From NCBI GenBank assembly GCA_964638245.1, contig CAZWZG010000081.1:1-13331 (forward strand): DNA of 13,331 nt, written 5' to 3'. The notes under the pieces were generated by a model that was given only the letters and a program-made list of their open reading frames with translations, had not been told where the DNA came from and did no database searches. This DNA is from CAZWZG01 sp964638245. Its GTDB lineage: Bacteria > Pseudomonadota > Alphaproteobacteria > Rhodobacterales > Rhodobacteraceae. The number at the start of each line of letters is the position of its first letter. Positions within the stretch are counted from its first letter, which is position 1. The translations under genes were made by a program, and so were the position numbers. Of this stretch, positions 1 to 7,336 are shown piece after piece.

Positions 1-176
1 ATATTGACCCGGTATTCCATGATCTTGCCGTCCTTGACCCAGACCTTTTGTTCTTTCACCCAGGCGCCGGACACGCCACGCAGGGTCTTGGCGGCGCGGG
101 CCACGCCTTGGGCCACGGCATCGTCAAAGCTTTTGGTGGATGTGGCGGAAATTTCGGTTACGCGTGCAACAGACAT
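1..176 (-). CDS. Dodecin family protein (3' end beyond the window)
   Basis: The first 58 codons are visible, starting at ATG 176-174 with a good ribosome binding site (GGAGAA) just upstream. The protein opens MSVARVTEIS and carries the family pattern of a short strand, one helix (about residues 16-33, KSFDDAVAQGVARAAKTL) and a strand pair ending DGKIMEYRVN. Dodecins are about 65-75 residue proteins that assemble into hollow dodecamers binding flavins or coenzyme A in the cytoplasm, so only about 10 residues should be missing. In flavin-binding dodecins a tryptophan at the helix-to-strand turn stacks on the isoalloxazine ring. Here Trp39 lies two places further along than in the mycobacterial type as I align it from memory, and a second Trp is at 46, so the ligand is not certain. 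It is divergent from nrdR. Its closeness to riboflavin genes fits a flavin buffer, but that is inference. Confidence 0.85.
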   Translation of the reverse strand, partial: MSVARVTEISATSTKSFDDAVAQGVARAAKTLRGVSGAWVKEQKVWVKDGKIMEYRVN

Positions 177-335
177 GTCGTTCTCCTATGTTTATCTGTG
201 GGCACAATGGCCGGGGTGGGGGCGAGTATTAAGGGGAAAGATCGGGATTTTGTTGCATGTTTGCCGCGGCGGACCACTGGATTTTGGGGGGCAATTTGCC
301 CACTACACAATCCGTCGCGGCTGGCCTATAGTGCC

Positions 336-344
336 TGTGGATAA
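336..344 (-). promoter_or_regulatory. Perfect DnaA box upstream of nrdR, beside a -10-like TATAGT
   Basis: The minus strand reads TTATCCACA, the strongest form of the DnaA box, 40 bases upstream of the nrdR start. A -10-like hexamer TATAGT lies at 327-332 with only a weak -35 (about 304-309), so the box would sit just downstream of -10, near the transcription start. DnaA is known to regulate ribonucleotide reductase genes in other bacteria, so control of nrdR by DnaA is conceivable. A single box could also be chance: a given 9-mer is expected about 0.1 times on both strands of this window. Confidence 0.4.
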
Positions 345-384
345 GTGGGGGCAACACCCACAGACTGAGGAATAGGAACACGAT

Positions 385-861
385 ATGCGCTACCCGTTTT
401 GCGGAAATGTAGATACCCAAGTCAAAGACAGCCGTCCGGCGGAAGACCATGTGGCAATCCGGCGTCGGCGGTTCTGTTCGGCCTGCGGAGGCCGGTTTAC
501 CACCTATGAGCGGGTGCAGTTGCGCGACCTCGTCGTGATCAAGACCAACGGAAAACGCGAAGAGTTCGATCGCGACAAGCTGGAGCGCTCGATCAGGATT
601 TCCATGCAAAAAAGGCCCGTTGAACGGGAGCGTATCGACCAGATGATCTCGGGCATCGTGCGCCGTTTGGAAAGCATGGGCGAGACAGATATCGCCAGCC
701 AGGTCATTGGCGAAATTGTGATGGAAGCTCTGGCTCGGATCGACACGGTAGCCTATGTGCGATTTGCCAGCGTCTACAAAAATTTCCAGGCAGCTGACGA
801 TTTTGACAAGTTTGTCAGTGAGTTGCGCCCGGCGTCATCCAAGGAAGACGATACCGAGTGA
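385..861 (+). CDS. nrdR: Transcriptional repressor NrdR with Tyr replacing zinc ligand Cys3
   Basis: This 158-residue protein is full length for NrdR, the ATP/dATP-sensing repressor of ribonucleotide reductase genes. The N-terminal zinc ribbon runs MRYPFCG to FCSACGGRFTTYERVQ. Family zinc ligands are Cys3, Cys6, Cys31 and Cys34; here Cys6, Cys31 and Cys34 are present but residue 3 is Tyr (TAC where TGC would give Cys). The ATP-cone follows (about 46-136), with VIKTNGKREEFDRDKL and the conserved end RIDTVAYVRFASVYKNF. The start is ATG 385 with AGGAA-type sequences just upstream. ribD overlaps its stop by GTGA, so the two are translationally coupled; nrdR-ribD adjacency is common in proteobacteria. 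The lost ligand could weaken DNA binding or be a sequencing or assembly error; the rest of the gene looks intact. Confidence 0.96.
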   Translation: MRYPFCGNVDTQVKDSRPAEDHVAIRRRRFCSACGGRFTTYERVQLRDLVVIKTNGKREEFDRDKLERSIRISMQKRPVERERIDQMISGIVRRLESMGETDIASQVIGEIVMEALARIDTVAYVRFASVYKNFQAADDFDKFVSELRPASSKEDDTE

Positions 862-1973
862 GCGACCCGGCCACGGACCGGCGCCACATGGCGCAGGCTC
901 TGGCTTTGGGGCGTCGTGGGCTGGGGCGGACCTGGCCGAACCCTTCCGTGGGCTGCGTGATCGTGTCAGACGGACGGATTATCGGGCGTGGCTGGACCCA
1001 ACCTGGCGGGCGGCCCCATGCCGAGGTTATGGCATTGGCGGAGGCGGGCGAGGCTGCGCGAGGAGCGACCGCCTATGTGACGCTAGAGCCCTGTTCACAC
1101 CATGGAAAGTCGCCGCCGTGTTCGGACACCCTGATCGCGGCGGGTGTGGCGCGCGTGGTGTCAGCTATGCCGGACCCGCATGCGGTCGTGGACGGGCAGG
1201 GGCATGACGACTTGCGCGCTGCGGGTATCGACGTTCAGACAGGCGTGCTTGAGGTCGAGGCGGCGGATGCCCATGCCGGGTTTTTCAGCGTCCTTGCGCG
1301 TGGGCGGCCATGGCTGACGCTCAAACTCGCAACGTCTTTTGATGGGCGCATTGCGACGGCGACGGGAGAGAGCCGCTGGATCACAGGGCCAGACGCGCGG
1401 CGGCAGGTCCATGCTCAGCGAATGATCCATGACGCGGTTTTGGTCGGTGGCGGGACGGCGCGCGCAGATGATCCTGACTTGCGGGTTAGGGATTTAGGGG
1501 CGGCTTGCCAGCCGGTGCGTATCGTCGCGGCGCGCCATCTCAATCTACCCAAGCCTATGAAACTGTTGGAGAACGCAAGCGCTGCGGAACCCGTCTGGAT
1601 TTTGCATGGGGCAGAGGACGGCGATGTGCCGGACGCCGAGAAGGCGCGTTTTGTGCGTCCCGGCGTGACGCTTTTGCCGGTGCCCGTCGGGCATGGAGGC
1701 CAGCTTGATCCCCTGGGTCTGCTCGAGGCTCTTGGGGCTGCTGGGCTGACTCGCGTGTTTTGCGAGGGCGGCGGCGCTCTGGCGGCATCACTGTTGGCGG
1801 CTGATGCCGTCGATGAGTTGATCGGATTTACAGCAGGGCTGGCGCTTGGGGCGGAAGGGCGCCCTGCGCTCGGCGCGCTGGGCGTGGATCGCCTGTCAGA
1901 GGCGCCGCGGTTTCAGTTGGTCGAAACGCAGGCGGCGGGTGCGGACGTGATGCACCGCTGGCGACGGACCTAG
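858..1973 (+). CDS. ribD: Bifunctional riboflavin deaminase/reductase RibD
   Basis: RibD catalyses the second and third steps of riboflavin synthesis: deamination of the pyrimidine from GTP cyclohydrolase II, then NADPH-dependent reduction of its ribose. The 371 residues match the two-domain family length. The N-terminal deaminase has the zinc motif HAE (His54, Glu56) and EPCSHHGKSPPC (Cys79, Cys88). The reductase begins near residue 150 with RPWLTLKLATSFDGRIA and continues through RWITGPDARRQVH, VGGGTARADDP and the C-terminal CEGGGALAASLL. The start is GTG 858, overlapping the nrdR stop as GTGA, with AAGGAAG as ribosome binding site. Its TAG stop shares the tetramer CTAG at 1970-1973 with the stop of the convergent kpsC. 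The remaining rib genes resume only at 6732, beyond the opposite-strand capsule block. Confidence 0.97.
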   Translation: MSDPATDRRHMAQALALGRRGLGRTWPNPSVGCVIVSDGRIIGRGWTQPGGRPHAEVMALAEAGEAARGATAYVTLEPCSHHGKSPPCSDTLIAAGVARVVSAMPDPHAVVDGQGHDDLRAAGIDVQTGVLEVEAADAHAGFFSVLARGRPWLTLKLATSFDGRIATATGESRWITGPDARRQVHAQRMIHDAVLVGGGTARADDPDLRVRDLGAACQPVRIVAARHLNLPKPMKLLENASAAEPVWILHGAEDGDVPDAEKARFVRPGVTLLPVPVGHGGQLDPLGLLEALGAAGLTRVFCEGGGALAASLLAADAVDELIGFTAGLALGAEGRPALGALGVDRLSEAPRFQLVETQAAGADVMHRWRRT

Positions 1974-4140
1974 CGCCCTAGAATACCCAAGCTTGCGCCC
2001 AGTCCCTGCAGTTTTGCGAGAAGGCGGGCGATCCCGTCAGGCTCGGTTGTCCGACCTTCAGCCAGCCAGTCGAGCGCGGCTTCGATGGGCATCGGCTCAC
2101 CGGAATTGGGATTGAAGTAGCGCGGATATCCGATCAGGGCGGCATGGGCGAGGGCGTCCAATGATGGTCGCGCTGTGCGTCTTTCGATGGGGCTGAGGTC
2201 GGTGGTCAGGCCCCAACCGGCGTAGAACGGAAGGCCAGCACAGGTCACCGGAAGGCCACGCAACAGCGCTTCAAATCCCATTGTGGACGTCATCGTCCAA
2301 AGCTCATCGACGGATTTCAGCAGGGATCCGGGGGACGTGTTCGGGCAAGCAATCGCGCGTGATTCGCGAATCACATCGTCGGGGACGANNNNNNNNNNNN
2401 NNNNNNNNNNNNNNNNNNNNNNNNNNNNNNNNNNNNNNNNNNNNNNNNNNNNNNNNNNNNNNNNNNNNNNNNNNNNNNNNNNNNNNNNGACGTGTTCGGG
2501 CAAGCAATCGCGCGTGATTCGCGAATCACATCGTCGGGGACGATACCGATTCGAAGGCCCGCTTCGACGTCCGGGTGAGGCTTGTAGAGAAGCTGGGCGC
2601 TGGGTTCAGCACGGCGGGCAGCGCGCAACAGAGCCGCATTTGTCTTGATGTCGGATGTGCCAAGGCGGATGGACGCATCGTCTTCGACCTGTCCAATCAC
2701 GAGGATTTTTCGTCCGTCCGGCAGGTTGGGAGCTTCTGCGCCCGAAATGTTGTATTTGGTCAAGTCTAGCGCCTGAATCCGCGTAATTACGGTCCGGATA
2801 CGTTCGATTTCTGCAAGCGGAATCCGCCGATTTTCTTCGATGAGCGTTTCCAGAAGGCTCGGCGTGCGTGGATCGAAGTACAATCCGCGGTCGTCCATGA
2901 TCAGTGACAACGGCGGGACCAGCGCCGCTCCGAGGCCCTTGGAGCGCAGAAATCCATCTTCGACCCGCCAGGTTTTTTGGCCCGAAACAGGCTCGGGGAG
3001 GGGACTTCCTCCCCAGACCAGAAGGTCGCGTTTGGTCGCGCGGGCGGCGTCTGTCGCCTTGGCCGGAGAGTTGGCGAATCGCACCGGTTTGGTCGTTGCA
3101 AAGACCTTGCGAAAATGCCCACGCTTCCAAAGGCGCATGCCGACGGCCACGTGACCTTCGCGATCCTGACGCCAGGCCCGCGCCTGGGCTTCGAGGGCGC
3201 TGATCACGGTTTCGATTTCGCAGAGCGCATCGGATGCCGGGGCGTACCAATACGGGTAGTCGATCAACGCGCCTTCAAAAAGCTGCTCGCGCGTGAGGCT
3301 GCGTGTGCGCCGAGGGAAGGCGCGTCGGTCGTGGCTCAGGCCCCAGCCCGCGTAGAAGGGGCCGCCGAAGACGTGCGGTTTCAGCCCGCACCAGATTGCC
3401 TCCAGCCCAAGGCCTGAAGATACCGTATAGACCGCCTGCGCGCCCTCAAGGAGCTGCCATGGGCTGATTGGATCTGTGCAAAGCGACACGGCGTCCGATG
3501 CGTCTGCGTCCGAGAAATAGCCGGGCCGCGTGCCGAGGCGCGCCTCAGGGTGTGTCTTGATAACGATGGGACAGTTCGGGTGCTCGGCCTTTGCAGCTTC
3601 GAGCATCTTACGAAACGTTGCTTCGTCGGCGCCGCTGGCCCGCACGCTGGCATCGTCACGCGCTTGATCGACCACCACGACGGCTCCCTCAGCGGGTGGG
3701 GCAAGCTCTGGGATCGTGGCCGAGAACTTTGACAGCTGCCAATATCGCAAACGCTCGATCGCGCTCGTGGCGCGTTCGGTGTCGGCTAAGGGAGCGGTGC
3801 TCAGGTGCGTTTCGAGGTCAGACGGACGTTCGGGGTCGAAATGCACGCCGGTTCGATCAATGCAAAGACCCAGTGTCGCCCCGCCAGCGCGCCCCGGATG
3901 GAGGCCGCGCAAAAAGGCGTCCTCGACCGTGATCAGACCCGCGCCAGTGGCGTTCGAAACACGCTTGCCGCGCCCTGATGTGGGGGAGGCGCCCCAGACG
4001 CCAACGTGACCGTCCTGTGCTGGGGCACCAAGGCGCACGTCCCAGCCTGACAACGAAAGGATCCTGGCGATCCGTCGATCGGTCAGGAACCCTCCGTTAT
4101 AGACGTAAAGCGGCTTACTGGGTGAGTGTGTTGACCGCAT
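1970..4140 (-). CDS. kpsC: Capsule polysaccharide Kdo-transferase KpsC, split only by an assembly gap
   Basis: KpsC adds beta-Kdo residues to the lipid-linked linker on which group 2-type capsules are built, at the cytoplasmic face of the inner membrane. The frame appears broken by 100 N at 2389-2488, but the flanks are an identical 55-base repeat. Removing 155 bases (N plus one copy) gives one frame of 671 residues, close to known KpsC length. The protein is a tandem of two similar modules: VEDAFLRGL 72-80, DQARDDASVR 158-167, KTHPE 195-199 and PFYAGWG 261-267 in the first; VEDGFLRS 393-400, GQVEDDASIR 483-492, KPHPD 520-524 and PFYAGWG 586-592 in the second. This is the dual-transferase layout known for KpsC. 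The start ATG at 4140 overlaps the upstream export gene by 26 bases, implying coupling. The stop shares CTAG with ribD. Confidence 0.92.
2334..2388. repeat. 55-base direct repeat, copy 1 (left edge of the gap)
   Basis: This copy ends exactly at the first N and is identical to 2489-2543, which begins exactly after the last N. The copy contains a 16-base perfect palindrome, GTGATTCGCGAATCAC, at 2359-2374. The position at both contig ends marks it as an unmerged contig overlap rather than a biological duplication. Confidence 0.97.
2389..2488. other. Scaffold gap of exactly 100 N
   Basis: The gap is 100 N, a conventional placeholder length. Both flanks encode the same kpsC residues (VPDDVIRESRAIACPNT), and the two frames join seamlessly if N and one repeat copy are removed. 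The true gap length is therefore most likely negative (an overlap of 55 bases), and no sequence is missing. Confidence 0.95.
2489..2543. repeat. 55-base direct repeat, copy 2 (right edge of the gap)
   Basis: Identical to 2334-2388, with the same 16-base palindrome at 2514-2529. A 55-base terminal overlap is what a de Bruijn graph assembler run with k = 55 leaves between adjacent unmerged contigs; that reading is inference. Confidence 0.97.
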
Positions 4141-5239
4141 TCACCGTGCCCAGAGGTGCGGTGATGGCGGACAGAACCTTCTGGAACTGGGTGTAGGGCG
4201 CTTCGGTGACATAGACGGTATCGCCCGAACGGATCGCAAAATCACGTCCCGTGAAGACACCGTTTGTGCCGGTAAGATCAAGGACATAGACCAACCTTTG
4301 CGCGCCAACCAGATCATCGCGGCCAAGCACGGCGTTGGCGATCTCTTCTTCCTCATTACGGAAGATAAAGACGCCGGTCGGATCGGCAAGTTGCGAGTTC
4401 AAACCGCCGACGCGGGCGATGGCGTCAATGGCCGAGATCGACTGGGTATCAAAGAGGACCTTTGACTGTGCGCCGGTCGCGCCAAGTGCGATGAAGAAGC
4501 GGCTGTCTTCTTCGACAAGGATGCGGTCACCGCCGCGCAACGCGATGTCGAGCATCGGGTTGGTGTAAAGGTCCTGCAACCAGACTTTGCCCGTGTGATT
4601 GCCGCGGATTACCGAAACGGTAGCGATCTCGGTTGGGATTGTGACGCCACCGGCACGGGCGAGCATGGCGCTCAGCGTGCGGGTCGGACGCTCGATTGGA
4701 TAGACGCCCTGTCCGCCGATCCCGCCGATCAGGGACACGGTCGCACCGTCACCCGCCAAACGGCGCACGAGCACCTGTGGGTCGGGTGTCTGTTCTTCGA
4801 GGCGTTCGGAGATGATGCGGCGGATGGCTTCGGGTGAATTGCCCGATGCTTTGATCCGACCTGCGTAGGGGACAAAAATGAAGCCCGAGCCATCAACTTG
4901 GATTTCTTCAAGCGTCGAGGCGTTCATGCCTTGGCTGGCCAGAAGGCCATCGTCGACGTTTTCATAAATCGTCAGGCCAAGGGTATCGCCGGGGCGGATG
5001 ACGTCCGATCCGACGACGCCCGCATTCAGGAAGCCGTCGCCAAAGCCGAGCGCGGGCACCACGGCAGTCGCGCGCGTGACGCGGTCATTCACAGTGACCA
5101 CAAAAGCGTCGCCGTTGCGCTGGACCGATCCGTCAAAGATTTCGTTCTTGGTAGGGCCGGAGCGCGGAAGAGCGCAGGCGGCCACCGTCATTACTGCAAG
5201 AGCCAACGCCGTAAGGCGCACCCCGCGGGAGCGTTTCAT
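4115..5239 (-). CDS. Wza-like polysaccharide export lipoprotein (OPX family)
   Basis: This outer-membrane export protein would form the exit channel for the capsule built by the neighbouring KpsS and KpsC. From ATG 5239 it has 374 residues, nearer to Wza length than to the longer KpsD. A lipoprotein signal opens the protein (MKRSRGVRLTALALAVMTV) with lipobox VAAC and lipidated Cys22. The Poly_export domain covers about 78-160 (DVIRPGDTLGLTIYE, FVPYAGRI, DPQVLVRR). Two SLBB-like segments follow, about 168-200 (VSLIGGIGGQGVYPI to LARAGG) and 248-281 (FFIALGATG to ARVGGLN). The frame is open to 5398, but the lipobox rules out the longer start. GTG at 5245 is an alternative and is better spaced from the GAGGAG at 5255-5260. 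It lies 100 bases after kpsS and overlaps kpsC. Confidence 0.92.
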   Translation of the reverse strand: MKRSRGVRLTALALAVMTVAACALPRSGPTKNEIFDGSVQRNGDAFVVTVNDRVTRATAVVPALGFGDGFLNAGVVGSDVIRPGDTLGLTIYENVDDGLLASQGMNASTLEEIQVDGSGFIFVPYAGRIKASGNSPEAIRRIISERLEEQTPDPQVLVRRLAGDGATVSLIGGIGGQGVYPIERPTRTLSAMLARAGGVTIPTEIATVSVIRGNHTGKVWLQDLYTNPMLDIALRGGDRILVEEDSRFFIALGATGAQSKVLFDTQSISAIDAIARVGGLNSQLADPTGVFIFRNEEEEIANAVLGRDDLVGAQRLVYVLDLTGTNGVFTGRDFAIRSGDTVYVTEAPYTQFQKVLSAITAPLGTVNAVNTLTQ

Positions 5240-5339
5240 GATCACTGCTCGGGTCTCCTCGACCTCTGTTGTCTGCCTCAGGTATTTTTTTGTTAGACTA
5301 CATAAGGGGCGGGGAAAATTCCAGTTTCCGGCGAGTGTG

Positions 5340-6617
5340 TTAACGCACGGCGGCCAAGTGTTGCCGCCCGGACGCAGGTTGTTGCGCCAAGCGCGCATAG
5401 GGATCGAGGGGGTCGAGCATCAGATCGACAGCCCGGCGCAGGATCCGCGAACGCCCCTTTGGTGAGTAATATCCACCCGGGATCTGGCTGGTTTTGAGCA
5501 AGTAGCGCCGATAGGTGAGGTAGTCTTCATTGTCTGGCGCAATGGGCTCTGCAAAGAACTGAACCAATGGCTGTTGTGAAACAAGCGTCGGCTTATCGAA
5601 GACGGCGCGCCCGAAAGAGCGGGTTGCCAGGCCGCGCCAAAGCGCCTGTTCGGCGGCCGTGGAGTTCACTGTCACGACCGATTTCGCCATATCCAGAAGG
5701 GGGCCCAGCTTGCCACCTGGGATGTAGCGCACACGGTCTACAATGCCCTTTTTGGCGGCGCGTTTTTCGATCACGGGCCGGACAGGCGCGCGGCCGTCTT
5801 CCAGTGGGTGGGCCTTGAACACAAGCTGATGATGGCTAGGCGCACCGCTGGCAAAAGCGTCGATCACTTTCGTGACGAATTCGGCTTGGGTCTTGAAGGG
5901 CGAGTGTTCCTGATAATTTGCGTCATGCTCAAGTTGCAGCAAGGCAAGCGTATATGGGCTCCCGGCACGCCGAAGGCGCCGTGTCTCATGGATGCGGCGC
6001 AGGCTCTCTGAGGGCAAAAGCGCCAGCTTCTTCAGATACAGCATCAACTCTTGCCAGACCGTCACGCTTCGATGGGGTGGAATGCCGGAATAGGCCTTGT
6101 TCGCCGTCAGAACCCAAAAATGATAGGCCGCGCCAAGCGCGATATGGCGTCTGAGTTCTCCCCAGCGCGCGGGGGCCGCGCGCGGGGCGTCGCCTTGACC
6201 GTTCAACGCGGCGGACATTTGGGAAATCGACATATCCACGACCGGCGAATGCCCTGTCGTGCCATCCCGCTCATACGTCACCCAATAGGGGCGCAGGTAG
6301 CCCTCTTCGAATAGGTGGGTTCGAAGCCCGCGCGCATGGGCCAGTTTCAACGCTTCGGCATGGATCGGGCGAACCTGACCATACATAACGATGTCGGTGA
6401 TGCTGTGATCGGTAAGGATTCGTTCAAGCGCGTCGGGCCAGTCCTCGAGCCGTCCGCGGTAGGGGTGGAACACCATGTTGCGCGAAAACGCCTGATCGCC
6501 GCGGTTGAAACCGATCCGAAGGACATCATGGCCCGCCTTGACCAGCATTGCGCCGAGTTCGCGAAAGAACGGGCCGTGCGGGCCTTGGAGCATGAGGAAG
6601 CGGCGTTTTTCGACCAT
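5340..6617 (-). CDS. kpsS: Capsule polysaccharide Kdo-transferase KpsS
   Basis: KpsS is known to start the Kdo linker by adding the first beta-Kdo to a phosphatidylglycerol-type lipid; KpsC then extends it. From ATG 6617 the protein has 425 residues, normal for the family. Visible family features are the N-terminal LMLQGPHGPFFREL (8-21), the motif LFEEGYLRPYWVTYERDG (102-119), VFKAHPLEDGR (267-276) and, near the C-terminus, VTVNSTAAEQALWRG (315-329) with the following KPTLVSQQ segment. An in-frame TTG at 6656 would add 13 residues; neither start has a clear ribosome binding site, and ATG 6617 matches the expected beginning better. It is the first gene of the capsule block and is divergent from ribE, so the 114 bases between them must hold promoters for both directions. 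Confidence 0.9.
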   Translation of the reverse strand: MVEKRRFLMLQGPHGPFFRELGAMLVKAGHDVLRIGFNRGDQAFSRNMVFHPYRGRLEDWPDALERILTDHSITDIVMYGQVRPIHAEALKLAHARGLRTHLFEEGYLRPYWVTYERDGTTGHSPVVDMSISQMSAALNGQGDAPRAAPARWGELRRHIALGAAYHFWVLTANKAYSGIPPHRSVTVWQELMLYLKKLALLPSESLRRIHETRRLRRAGSPYTLALLQLEHDANYQEHSPFKTQAEFVTKVIDAFASGAPSHHQLVFKAHPLEDGRAPVRPVIEKRAAKKGIVDRVRYIPGGKLGPLLDMAKSVVTVNSTAAEQALWRGLATRSFGRAVFDKPTLVSQQPLVQFFAEPIAPDNEDYLTYRRYLLKTSQIPGGYYSPKGRSRILRRAVDLMLDPLDPYARLAQQPASGRQHLAAVR

Positions 6618-6731
6618 GGCGACACTTGATGCCTTGTTTGGTGGGCTGTCACGCAAAATCTGGCGCGATCATCGCCTTGCCCTTATGACGCGCGCGCCTT
6701 AGGTCAGGCTTAACACGCGAAAGGGCCGGAC

Positions 6732-7334
6732 ATGTTTACGGGCATCATCACCGACATCGGCGAAGTCGAGGCGCTGGAGCAGCGCGGCGACCTCAAGGTG
6801 CGCATCGCCAGCAGCTATGATCCGGAGGGGATCGATCTGGGGGCGTCCATCGCTTGTGACGGCGTCTGCCTTACGGTGATCGCTAAGGGAAAAGGCGAAA
6901 CGCGCGGCTGGTTCGAAGTTGAGGTTTCTGCTGAAAGTGTCTCGAAAACCAATTTGGGAACATGGGCTTCTGGCAAGAAGGTGAACCTTGAGCGTGCGTT
7001 GAAAGTCGGCGATGAACTGGGCGGCCATATCGTGTCGGGCCACGTGGACGGTGTGGCCGAGGTCGTCGCAGTGGCCGACGAAGGCGACAGCACCCGCGTG
7101 TCGTTCCGTGCGCCCGATGCGTTGGCGAAGTTCATCGCGCCCAAAGGGTCGGTTGCCCTGAACGGAACGTCCCTGACCGTGAATGAGGTTGAGGGCGCCA
7201 CCTTCGGGATCAACTTCATCCCGCACACCAAGGACGCGACAACCTGGGGCGACGTCGCGGTTGGCGACCGGATCAACCTTGAGATCGACACGCTGGCGCG
7301 CTACGTGGCACGCCTTGCCGAGGCGGAGCGTTGA
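6732..7334 (+). CDS. ribE: Riboflavin synthase, alpha chain
   Basis: Riboflavin synthase dismutates two molecules of 6,7-dimethyl-8-ribityllumazine into riboflavin and the ribityl-pyrimidine used by RibH. The 200 residues form two similar lumazine-binding barrels. The first opens MFTGIITDIGEV with the segment CDGVCLTV (about 46-53); the second carries GGHIVSGHVDG (about 97-107), NGTSLTVNEVEG (about 143-154) and GINFIPHT. The C-terminal helix (INLEIDTLARYVARL) is also typical. The start is ATG 6732 with AAGGG six bases upstream. The stop TGA is followed at once by ribBX. No FMN riboswitch is recognisable: the 114 bases upstream are too short and lack its conserved pieces. A weak promoter may be TTGCCC (6677-6682) with TAGGTC 17 bases downstream. 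Confidence 0.97.
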   Translation: MFTGIITDIGEVEALEQRGDLKVRIASSYDPEGIDLGASIACDGVCLTVIAKGKGETRGWFEVEVSAESVSKTNLGTWASGKKVNLERALKVGDELGGHIVSGHVDGVAEVVAVADEGDSTRVSFRAPDALAKFIAPKGSVALNGTSLTVNEVEGATFGINFIPHTKDATTWGDVAVGDRINLEIDTLARYVARLAEAER

Positions 7335-7336
7335 CC

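Noticed and set aside
289..301. Short palindrome GGGCAA-T-TTGCCC upstream of nrdR
   Set aside because: Arms of six bases with no matching second copy or link to a known regulator; it does not resemble an NrdR box.
4..375. Plus-strand frame of 123 codons over dodecin and the nrdR leader
   Set aside because: It is antisense to the clearly recognisable dodecin gene and continues through non-coding sequence without a ribosome binding site.
1970..2503. kpsC as a frameshifted pseudogene or two partial genes
   Set aside because: The frame change is produced by the 100 N plus a duplicated 55-mer (155 bases, not a multiple of three). Removing them restores a single intact frame.
6618..6731. FMN riboswitch upstream of ribE
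   Set aside because: The 114 bases between kpsS and ribE lack the conserved RFN segments and are too short for the full element plus promoter.
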